NCBI GenBank assembly: GCA_902491565.1
Contig: CABUIE010000005.1
Location: 1 to 64,000 of the forward strand
Length of the DNA stretch: 64,000 bases
DNA from: an uncultured Collinsella sp.
Lineage (GTDB): Bacteria > Actinomycetota > Coriobacteriia > Coriobacteriales > Coriobacteriaceae
Direction of reading: 5' to 3'
Of the stretch, positions 8,665 to 15,373 are shown piece by piece (the first letter of the stretch is position 1; each line of letters opens with the position of its first letter). Made by a program: the position numbers and the translations under genes. The notes below the pieces were generated by a model that ran no database searches, had not been told where the DNA came from, and was given only the letters and a program-made list of their open reading frames with translations.

Positions 8665-10065
8665 ATGGACTACCGCAAATCAGCCCAAGAGGTGCTCGAC
8701 AACATCGGTGGCGCCGGCAACGTTGTTTCGGCCGCACACTGTGCCACGCGTCTGCGCCTTGTGATTGCCGATAACGCCAAGGTCGACAAGGAGGCCCTCG
8801 AGAATATCGACGGCGCCAAGGGCGTCTTTGAGGCCCAGGGCCAGCTCCAGATTATTTTTGGCACTGGCACCGTCAACAAGGTCTACGACGAGTTCATTGC
8901 GCTCAGCGGCGTCGAGGCTGCCACCAAGGCCGAGGTCAAGGAGGCAGCGGCGCAGCAGCAGAACATCTTTATGCGTGCCATTAAGGTGCTCGGCGACGTC
9001 TTTGTCCCCATCATCCCCGCCATCGTGGCCTCGGGCCTGCTGCTGGGCATTATGAGCGCCCTCAACTTTATGGCCTCCAACGGCTTTATCGCGCTCGACA
9101 CCAATAACTTTATTTATAAGATTGCCGACCTGGTCTCGGGCACGTCTTTTGGCATTCTGCAGATCCTGATCGGTTACTCCGCCGCTAAGGCCTTTGGCGC
9201 CAACCCGTACCTGGGTGCCGTCGTCGGCGGTGCGTTTATCAACTCCTCGCTGCAGAGCGCCTACACGGTTGCCTCCGAGAGCGTGCAGACCATGGTCACC
9301 GTCATCCCCGGCGTGTACAGCTTTGAGTGGGTCGGCTATCAGGGTCATGTGATCCCCATCGTCATCGCTTGTGCCATTCTCGCCTTCCTCGAGAAGCGCC
9401 TGCACAAGATCGTTCCCGAGATGTTCGATCTCTTTGTGACTCCGCTCGTCTCGGTGTTCGTGACCGTGCTCGTGACCCTCGTTGCCGTCGGCCCCATCTT
9501 CGTCTGGGCTGAGAACGCCATCCTCGGTCTGATCCAGGCCCTGCTGACCCTGCCCTTCGGCATCGGTTCCTTTATCGTCGGCTTGTTCTATGCCCCCACG
9601 GTCGTTACCGGTATCCACCAGATGTACACCGCCATCGATCTGGGCCAGCTTGCCCAGTACGGCGTGACCTATTGGCTGCCCATCGCCAGTGCCGCCAACA
9701 TCGCCCAGGGCGGTGCCGCGCTCGCCGTTGCCTTTAAGACCCGCGATGCCAAGATCAAGGGTCTGGCGCTTCCTTCGGCCCTGTCCGCCTTCATGGGTAT
9801 TACCGAGCCCGCCATCTTTGGTGTTAACCTGCGCTTCTTTAAGCCCTTCGTCGCCGGCTGCATCGGCGGCGGTTGCGGTGCCCTGGTCTGCGCGCTCACT
9901 TCGCTGGCTGCCTCCGGCACGGGCGTTACCGGTATCTTCGGTATCCTGCTGTGCCTGGCCCAGCCCGTGCAGTACGCGATCATGTTTGCGGTCGCCGCGC
10001 TGGTTTCCTTTGCTATCTCATTTGTCCTGTACAAGGACGAGCCCAAGGCTTCCGAGCAGGCCTAA
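8665..10065 (+). CDS. scrA: Sucrose-type PTS permease, EIIBC
   Basis: Membrane permease of the phosphotransferase system that imports and phosphorylates sucrose. Residues 1-90 form the EIIB domain with the phosphorylated cysteine Cys26 in AAHCATRLRL; residues from about 110 form the EIIC domain with about ten membrane segments and the GITEPAIFGVNLR motif of the glucose-sucrose class. No EIIA domain is fused, so a EIIA elsewhere (often the glucose EIIA) must donate phosphate. The ATG at 8665 follows GGAGGAAAGGGAAG; longer reading frames start inside the operators. 466 residues is typical. Substrate is inferred from the GH32 neighbour. Confidence 0.9.
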   Translation: MDYRKSAQEVLDNIGGAGNVVSAAHCATRLRLVIADNAKVDKEALENIDGAKGVFEAQGQLQIIFGTGTVNKVYDEFIALSGVEAATKAEVKEAAAQQQNIFMRAIKVLGDVFVPIIPAIVASGLLLGIMSALNFMASNGFIALDTNNFIYKIADLVSGTSFGILQILIGYSAAKAFGANPYLGAVVGGAFINSSLQSAYTVASESVQTMVTVIPGVYSFEWVGYQGHVIPIVIACAILAFLEKRLHKIVPEMFDLFVTPLVSVFVTVLVTLVAVGPIFVWAENAILGLIQALLTLPFGIGSFIVGLFYAPTVVTGIHQMYTAIDLGQLAQYGVTYWLPIASAANIAQGGAALAVAFKTRDAKIKGLALPSALSAFMGITEPAIFGVNLRFFKPFVAGCIGGGCGALVCALTSLAASGTGVTGIFGILLCLAQPVQYAIMFAVAALVSFAISFVLYKDEPKASEQA

Positions 10066-10085
10066 GAGCTTTTGATTGAGGGGAT

Positions 10086-10115
10086 GCCCGCGGGTTGTAT
10101 GCTCGCGGGCGTTTC
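10086..10115 (+). terminator. Probable terminator after the sucrose PTS gene
   Basis: GCCCGCG (10086-10092) pairs with CGCGGGC (10104-10110) and is followed by GTTTCCC. The T-run is weak, so partial read-through into the hydrolase gene is likely. Confidence 0.55.
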
Positions 10116-10172
10116 CCGTATCTGGTGCCGATCTCTTGTGCCTTGTAACTTTCGATCCGTTAGGACTTTGAT

Positions 10173-11714
10173 ATGTCTAATGCACTTGGTCGCGACCTTG
10201 CAAAGCTGGTCGCCGCTGTTGACGCCGCCGCCTCTGAGTGCGGTCATGGCGCGTATGGCCAACGCTTCCATATTATGCCGCCGGCGGGTTGGCTCAACGA
10301 CCCCAACGGTCTTTGCCAGGCGGGTGGCGTGTTCCATGCCTATTTTCAGTATGCGCCGTTTGATGTCGAGGGCGGCGTTAAGGCCTGGGGCCATGCGACG
10401 AGTCGCGATCTTATGACGTGGGACTACGTTGGCGCCCCGCTGCTGCCCGACGAGCCGTTCGATTGCCACGGCGTGTATTCGGGCTCCGCGCTTGCCGAGG
10501 ACGGTCGCATTCGCGTACTTTATACGGGCAACGTTAAGCTTTCCGATTCGGACGGGACGTACGACTACGTCAATACCGGCCGCCGCGCCGATACTGTTTA
10601 TGTCGAGAGCGTTGATGGCCTTGCCGGTCGGGAGTTCAGCCAAAAGCGCGTGGTGCTGGCTTCCGAGGAATATCCCGAGGATTTGACCTGCCACGTGCGT
10701 GACCCCAAGGTGTGGCGCGATGATGATGGGCGTTACCACATGGTGCTGGGCGCGCGTCGTCGCGTGGACGGGCCGCATGTCGATAGTCGATTTTGCGTCA
10801 TGCACGGCGAGGGTGCCGGGCGCGATGTGGGCGAGATCCTGGTGTATGGCTCGGCCGATATGCTGAGTTGGGAGCTCGAGAGCCGCGTGTCTACGCCCGA
10901 GCGTTTTGGCTTTATGTGGGAGTGCCCGGGATACCTTGAGCTCGAGGCGGATGGCGGTGTACCGGCAAGGTTTCTGTCTTTCTCTCCCCAGGGGCTCGAG
11001 GGCGGTCGTTGGAACCGCGGCAACGTATACGCTGCTGGCTACATGCCTGTAACGGGCGACATCACCGGTGGTGACGGTGCCTATGAACTGGGCGAATTCC
11101 GCCTGTGGGACGCTGGTTTTGACTTCTATGCTCCGCAGGAGTTCACGGCCGAGGACGGTCGCCATATTCTAATCGGCTGGATGGGCATGCCCGATGAGCC
11201 GACCTATGGCAACGCGCCTACCGTGGCGTGCGGCTGGCAGCACTGCATGACGGTGCCGCGTGAGCTTACAGCCGGTGCCGGCGGCGTAGTGCTGCAGCAG
11301 CCGGCGCGCGAGATCGAGCGCCATTATGCCTCGGTTCGTGTGGGGGCGGGCTCGTTGGAGGTTGACGGCGATACCTGCTTTGACGTTGTTATTGACGGTG
11401 TCGACGACGCGTTTACCGCGACCGTTGATGGCGAGCTGAAGCTGGCGTTTGTGCCCGCCAATGGCGAGCTGCCCGCGCGCTTTGAGATGCGATTTACCGA
11501 TGAGGGTCGCGCTTCTGCCGGCTGCGGTCGTACCGTGCGCTGGGAGCCCGTCGACGAGGTTCGTAACGTGCGCATTGTTGGCGATGCCTCTTCGGTCGAG
11601 GTGTTTGTGAACGATGGCGCGCTCGTGTTCTCGACGCGCATCTATCCCGAGGCCTATGGCGTGACCGTTGACGCTCCGGGTGCGTGCGTGACCTATCACA
11701 CGCTCATCATCTAG
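10173..11714 (+). CDS. scrB: GH32 sucrose-6-phosphate hydrolase
   Basis: Cytosolic glycoside hydrolase family 32 enzyme that splits sucrose-6-phosphate into glucose-6-phosphate and fructose. The three family motifs are present: WLNDPNG with nucleophile Asp43, RDP with Asp177, and the acid/base in ECPGY (Glu250). The five-bladed propeller covers about residues 30-370, and a C-terminal beta-sandwich module extends to residue 513, which is normal. The ATG at 10173 has only a weak ribosome site. It is the last gene of the sucrose regulon and is followed by a strong terminator. The call of phosphorylated substrate rests on the PTS neighbour. Confidence 0.92.
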   Translation: MSNALGRDLAKLVAAVDAAASECGHGAYGQRFHIMPPAGWLNDPNGLCQAGGVFHAYFQYAPFDVEGGVKAWGHATSRDLMTWDYVGAPLLPDEPFDCHGVYSGSALAEDGRIRVLYTGNVKLSDSDGTYDYVNTGRRADTVYVESVDGLAGREFSQKRVVLASEEYPEDLTCHVRDPKVWRDDDGRYHMVLGARRRVDGPHVDSRFCVMHGEGAGRDVGEILVYGSADMLSWELESRVSTPERFGFMWECPGYLELEADGGVPARFLSFSPQGLEGGRWNRGNVYAAGYMPVTGDITGGDGAYELGEFRLWDAGFDFYAPQEFTAEDGRHILIGWMGMPDEPTYGNAPTVACGWQHCMTVPRELTAGAGGVVLQQPAREIERHYASVRVGAGSLEVDGDTCFDVVIDGVDDAFTATVDGELKLAFVPANGELPARFEMRFTDEGRASAGCGRTVRWEPVDEVRNVRIVGDASSVEVFVNDGALVFSTRIYPEAYGVTVDAPGACVTYHTLII

Positions 11715-11752
11715 GTGATTCGTCGCATATCGGCGCTATACTGCAGCCGTTG

Positions 11753-11790
11753 CCCACGATGCGGGGAACACCCGCATCGTGGGTTTTTGT
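11753..11790 (+). terminator. Rho-independent terminator after scrB
   Basis: A perfect 13-bp stem CCCACGATGCGGG (11753-11765) with a 5-base loop and its complement at 11771-11783, followed by TTTTT. It separates the sucrose genes from the next gene. Confidence 0.9.
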
Positions 11791-11810
11791 TTATGAAGGG
11801 ACGGTGCCGT

Positions 11811-12818
11811 GTGGATGTACAGCACCTAGAAGAGGCCTGGGCTGCAAGGGCCGGCGCGCGTGAGGCGCGTCTTGTTGCTGCCTCGCATGTGCCGGCGGCT
11901 CTGTCGCTGCTGGGTATTGTGCGCCCCGGCGACCGTTTGGTAGCGTTTGCGGATGACTTTACCGAAGCGTTTGCACGCGGCTTTGATGGCTGCGATGTTG
12001 CGCTGGTGGGCTCGCCGTCCGCCGAGGCGTTTGCCGCCGCGTCTGAGGATTTTGATGCTTCGTTTGATGCCGAGGTGCCGCACCTGTGGTGGTTCGTCAA
12101 CTCCATCGGCGGGTTTGGTCTGCGTGTGCCCGATCTGCGCGCTCTGGGCCGCGCTGCTCGTGAGGCCCACGCGCTGTTTGTGGTGGATAACACGGTGGCG
12201 TCGGCTTTTGGCTGCGATTCGCTGCGGCTGGGTGCCGCGCTGTCGCTCGAGGCGCTCGATCGTGTATGCGCCGGTGATGCTCCGCGCAAGTTGGTTGCCG
12301 TATCGGCCGCGCGCTCGCAGCTCAAGCGCCATCGCGTGGATGCCGCGGCTGAGTGCGCGCATGCCCTGCTCGAGGGCTGTGGCTTGGCCAAGCTTGATAT
12401 GCCTGCTGACGATATGCCTGCTGACGAGGCCGGTGTGCTGGAGCGCGGGTTCGACTCGCTCGACGCTCGCATGCAGGCTCACTTTGACCGCGCACGTGCG
12501 CTGGCCGAGTATCTGGCCGCCAACGAGATGGTGTACAACGTGCGCTATCCCGGGCTGAGCTCGCATCCCGACCATGAGGTTGCAACGGGAATTCTCGAGC
12601 ATGGTTTTGGCCCGGCAGTTGAATTTCACCTTATCGAGCGTAGCGCGGGAGAGCTGTTCAACGCTTTGCCGGGGGAGTTTCGCACATCGCCTGCCGGCGG
12701 CCCAACAACACGCCTCTCTGCCCCGCGCGGCAAACAGGGGAGTACCATCCGCCTCTTTGCCGGCACCGACAACCCACTGGTTGTAGCGTCAACCCTAGAC
12801 AACGCCCTTCGCAACTAG
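11811..12818 (+). CDS. Degenerate Cys/Met-metabolism PLP-fold protein
   Basis: The product resembles the cystathionine gamma-synthase / O-acetylhomoserine sulfhydrylase family but is shorter (335 residues against about 390-430). It lacks the N-terminal arm that completes the partner subunit's active site. The PLP-phosphate Asp region is recognisable (VVDNTVASAFG), and the C-terminal region is present (GSTIRLFAGTDNP). The expected Schiff-base motif S-A-T-K is here S-A-A-R (Arg codon 12312-12314), so the catalytic lysine appears to be lost. A small tandem repeat encodes DMPADDMPADEA (12397-12432). The GTG at 11811 follows AAGGGA; the ATG at 11793 abuts the terminator. Enzymatic function is doubtful. 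Confidence 0.7.
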   Translation: MDVQHLEEAWAARAGAREARLVAASHVPAALSLLGIVRPGDRLVAFADDFTEAFARGFDGCDVALVGSPSAEAFAAASEDFDASFDAEVPHLWWFVNSIGGFGLRVPDLRALGRAAREAHALFVVDNTVASAFGCDSLRLGAALSLEALDRVCAGDAPRKLVAVSAARSQLKRHRVDAAAECAHALLEGCGLAKLDMPADDMPADEAGVLERGFDSLDARMQAHFDRARALAEYLAANEMVYNVRYPGLSSHPDHEVATGILEHGFGPAVEFHLIERSAGELFNALPGEFRTSPAGGPTTRLSAPRGKQGSTIRLFAGTDNPLVVASTLDNALRN

Positions 12819-12836
12819 CTAAATCATCCTCGACTC

Positions 12837-12911
12837 CATAAGTTGCGGTGAAATATGGATTGATTTACGGCTTTAACAGCATAAACAGTCCCTATTTCAC
12901 CGCAACTTATG
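12837..12911. repeat. 75-nt long hairpin with perfect 19-bp arms between convergent genes
   Basis: CATAAGTTGCGGTGAAATA (12837-12855) is the exact reverse complement of 12893-12911. The 37-base interior is also largely self-complementary (GGATTG..TTTA against TAAA.CAGTCC), so the whole unit folds on itself. It lies between two convergent genes and could terminate both. AT-rich content unlike the neighbouring genes suggests an inserted palindromic element. Confidence 0.8.
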
Positions 12912-12947
12912 AGAAGGGGTTGTGTAGCTAAAAAGCCCCGTCCCAAA

Positions 12948-13298
12948 TTAGCTACTTTGGTTGATGCTGGCGATGAGGTCGTTAGCTTTGGTGGCGATGA
13001 CGTTGTTGATGTCGGTCTGCAGCTCCTCGTAGACCGCTATGGCTCGCTCGCCGGCGGGGGTGAGGGTGGATCCGCGGGCGCCGTCGCGCTCGATGAGCTT
13101 GCAGCCCAGCTGACCTTCGGCCTCGTTCACGATGCGCCAGGCCTTGGAATACGCCATGCCCATGCTCTTGGCAGCACGGTTGAGCGAGTGCTCGCGGGCG
13201 ATACCCTGCAGCAGCAAGACACAGCCGTGGCCGAACACGCCCGGCAGATCCTTGTCGCACGACTGAATGACCAACTTTGCCGTCGTCTTGTACTCCAT
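12948..13298 (-). CDS. ModE-like winged-helix transcriptional regulator
   Basis: A small (about 116 residues) DNA-binding protein of the molybdate-regulator N-terminal type. The helix-turn-helix is seen in SLNRAAKSMGMAYSKAWRIV, followed by the wing residues GARGSTLTPAGERAI. No molybdate-binding MOP domain is attached, so it represents the stand-alone ModE N-terminal (LysR-like winged-helix) class, often found near redox or molybdoenzyme genes; none is nearby here. ATG at 13298 and GTG at 13307 are both possible, each with a GGAG-like sequence upstream. Target genes are unknown. Confidence 0.8.
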   Translation of the reverse strand: MEYKTTAKLVIQSCDKDLPGVFGHGCVLLLQGIAREHSLNRAAKSMGMAYSKAWRIVNEAEGQLGCKLIERDGARGSTLTPAGERAIAVYEELQTDINNVIATKANDLIASINQSS

Positions 13299-13491
13299 GC
13301 GCTCCACGTCTCTCCGCTAAAGTGTTTGCTGGGTAAACGCAAAGCCTGCGTCAAACCCTCGTGTGCTCTTCTTAAATCATGCATTGTAGCAGTCAAAGTG
13401 CGTTAAGATACTTCCCCAGTATTGGGCGCCCAAGGTTGGGCTGGGTCCTACGAGGCCTGCAGCCGACCGGTCGCATGGAAAAAGGAGAAAC

Positions 13492-15003
13492 ATGGCTACG
13501 TTCTTTCCCGGTGAGTCCCACACGTTTTCGGAGTATCTGCTGGTCCCTGGTTACTCGTCCTCGCAGTGCATCCCCAACAACGTCTCTCTTAAGACGCCGC
13601 TAACCCGCTTTAAGCGCGGTGAGAAGCCGGCAATCACCCTGAACATCCCCATGGTTTCCGCCATCATGCAGTCCGTCTCGGGCGTCGATATGGGTGTCGC
13701 GCTCGCTACCGAGGGTGGCCTGTCCTTCATTTACGGTTCCCAGAGCGCCGAGTCCGAAGCCGCTATGGTCAAGGCCGTCAAGGATCACAAGGCCGGCTTC
13801 GTTCAGTCCGATTCCACGCTGACCCCCGACATGACCATGGAGCAGGTCATCGAGCTCAAGGAGAAGACCGGTCACTCCACCATGCCGGTTACCGACGATG
13901 GCACTCCCAAGGGTAAGCTCCTGGGCATCGTCACCAGCCGTGACTATCGCCCCAGTCGCGATGACCACCAGACGAAGGTCTCTGAGTTCATGACTCCGCG
14001 TGAGCAGCTCATCGTGGGCGACAAGAACATCAGCCTCAAGGTTGCCAACGACGTGATCTGGGACAACAAGCTCAACGCCCTGCCCATCGTCGACGACAAC
14101 GATCACCTGATGGGCATCGTTTTCCGTAAGGACTACGACAGCCACAAGACCAACCCCAACGAGCTGCTCGACGGCGACAAGCGCTACATGGTCGGCGCCG
14201 GTATCAACACCCGCGACTATGCCGAGCGCGTGCCGCTGCTCATCGAGGCCGGTGCCGATGTCCTGTGCATCGACTCCTCCGAGGGCTTCAGCGAGTGGCA
14301 GAAGCGCACCATCGAGTGGATCCGCGCCAACTACGGCGAGGACGTCAAGGTCGGTGCCGGTAACGTTGTCGACGCCGAGGGCTTCCGCTTCCTGGCCGAC
14401 TGCGGTGCCGACTTCATCAAGGTCGGTATCGGCGGCGGTTCCATCTGCATCACCCGCGAGACCAAGGGTATCGGCCGTGGCCAGGCCACCGCGCTGATCG
14501 ATGTCTGCCGTGCTCGCGACGAGTACTACGAGGAGACCGGCGTCTACGTGCCCGTGTGCTCCGACGGCGGCATCGTCTACGACTACCACATGACGCTCGC
14601 CCTTGCCATGGGCGCCGACTTTATGATGCTGGGCCGCTACTTCGCCCGCTTTGACGAGAGCCCGACCGAGCGCGTCAACGTGAACGGTCAGTACATGAAG
14701 GAGTATTGGGGCGAGGGTTCTGCGCGTGCCCGCAACTGGCAGCGCTACGACCTGGGCGGCGCCGCGAAGCTCAGCTTCGTCGAGGGCGTCGACTCCTACG
14801 TTCCCTACGCCGGTTCCCTCAAGGACGGCGTGGGCGGAACGCTCTACAAGGTCAAGTCCACGATGTGCAACTGCGGTGCCCTCTCGATCCCCGAGCTCCA
14901 GGAAAAGGCACGCCTGACCCTGGTAAGCTCTACCTCCATCGTCGAAGGCGGCGCCCACGACGTAGTGGTCAAGGACTCCCAGCAGAGCGTCAGCTACCGC
15001 TAA
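13492..15003 (+). CDS. guaB: IMP dehydrogenase, Tritrichomonas-like type
   Basis: Catalyses NAD-dependent oxidation of IMP to XMP, the committed step of GMP synthesis. It has a TIM barrel interrupted by two CBS domains (about residues 100-220). The catalytic loop reads GGGSICITRETKGIGRGQ with the nucleophile at Cys319. The product has 503 residues. From memory, this loop, the catalytic position and the length agree with the Tritrichomonas foetus enzyme rather than with the GPGSICTTR form of most bacteria. The flap region EGSARARNWQRYD also fits that type. The ATG at 13492 follows AAAAAGGAGAA. It appears monocistronic, with a structured repeat and a terminator downstream. Confidence 0.93.
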   Translation: MATFFPGESHTFSEYLLVPGYSSSQCIPNNVSLKTPLTRFKRGEKPAITLNIPMVSAIMQSVSGVDMGVALATEGGLSFIYGSQSAESEAAMVKAVKDHKAGFVQSDSTLTPDMTMEQVIELKEKTGHSTMPVTDDGTPKGKLLGIVTSRDYRPSRDDHQTKVSEFMTPREQLIVGDKNISLKVANDVIWDNKLNALPIVDDNDHLMGIVFRKDYDSHKTNPNELLDGDKRYMVGAGINTRDYAERVPLLIEAGADVLCIDSSEGFSEWQKRTIEWIRANYGEDVKVGAGNVVDAEGFRFLADCGADFIKVGIGGGSICITRETKGIGRGQATALIDVCRARDEYYEETGVYVPVCSDGGIVYDYHMTLALAMGADFMMLGRYFARFDESPTERVNVNGQYMKEYWGEGSARARNWQRYDLGGAAKLSFVEGVDSYVPYAGSLKDGVGGTLYKVKSTMCNCGALSIPELQEKARLTLVSSTSIVEGGAHDVVVKDSQQSVSYR

Positions 15004-15106
15004 ACGGCTTTCCCAAGCACCGCACCTTGCCGTTCAAACCGTCGCTCTCGTACCAAAGTACGCGTCGCTCCTCTTTCATGGCAATTTGCGGCACTTGGAA
15101 AACCCT
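15004..15106 (+). repeat. Structured operon-end repeat, copy B
   Basis: The core at 15033-15077 closely matches copy A, including CCGTCGCT, the AGTACGC half of the small hairpin and CTCCTCTTTC. Arms at 15004-15032 and 15078-15106 pair imperfectly with each other (CCAAG..CCGCA..TTGCC against its complement). Unlike copies A and C it has no separate GGCGTTC hairpin before it. It begins at the base after the guaB stop codon. Confidence 0.8.
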
Positions 15107-15162
15107 TTCGTGCTAGAACGAGTTTCAAACAAAGGTTGATTCCCAACCACGTTATTTAGATA

Positions 15163-15203
15163 AAGCGAGATGCATGCAAGTCGCAGGCATCTCGCTTGTC
15201 GTA
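15163..15203 (+). terminator. Terminator-like hairpin before leuS
   Basis: AAGCGAGATGC (15163-15173) pairs perfectly with 15187-15197. The following sequence is only moderately T-rich, so termination of guaB transcription is likely but not certain. Confidence 0.65.
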
Positions 15204-15205
15204 TT

Positions 15206-15214
15206 TGCTATCAT
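15206..15214 (+). promoter_or_regulatory. Extended -10 promoter of leuS
   Basis: TGCTATCAT is an extended -10 box without a clear -35. Transcription would begin near 15221, so the long hairpin at 15232-15350 would form the 5' leader of leuS. Inference from sequence only. Confidence 0.45.
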
Positions 15215-15231
15215 CAGTCAAGTTAACCTTA

Positions 15232-15350
15232 GGGTCGGTCGGCTTGGCTTTGTTTGCTACAAGTTCCGCACGCAAAGAAGAGCACTTAATGTGCTCTTCG
15301 TCTTGCGCAGGACTGTCCGCAGTAGCGAATAAAGCTAAGCCGACCGACCC
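15232..15350 (+). other. 119-nt leader hairpin upstream of leuS
   Basis: GGGTCGGTCGGCTTGGCTTT (15232-15251) pairs with 15331-15350 over 20 consecutive positions (one G-U). After a 4 x 4 internal loop, GCTAC (15256-15260) pairs with 15322-15326. The top holds CGCAA/TTGCG (15271-15275 with 15303-15307) and an apical 8-bp stem AAGAGCAC (15278-15285 with 15291-15298). The hairpin ends 23 bases before the leuS start, leaving the ribosome site AAAGGAG free. There is no T-box motif and no T-run. It may be a structured leader or a small RNA; I recognise no known family. Confidence 0.75.
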
Positions 15351-15373
15351 CAGCTAAGATTAAAGGAGCTGAT

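Noticed and set aside
12397..12432. Possible CRISPR or microsatellite repeat
   Set aside because: It is only a two-unit 15-bp tandem duplication inside the PLP-fold gene, without spacers.
14706..15116. Frame running out of guaB through repeat copy B
   Set aside because: Overlaps guaB out of frame and continues only because the repeat lacks stops; no start signal.
15232..15350. T-box, SRP RNA or 6S RNA identity for the leuS leader hairpin
   Set aside because: No GGGTGG T-box motif, no SRP GNRA-loop signature and no large central 6S bubble; the short apical loop TTAAT does not fit these families.
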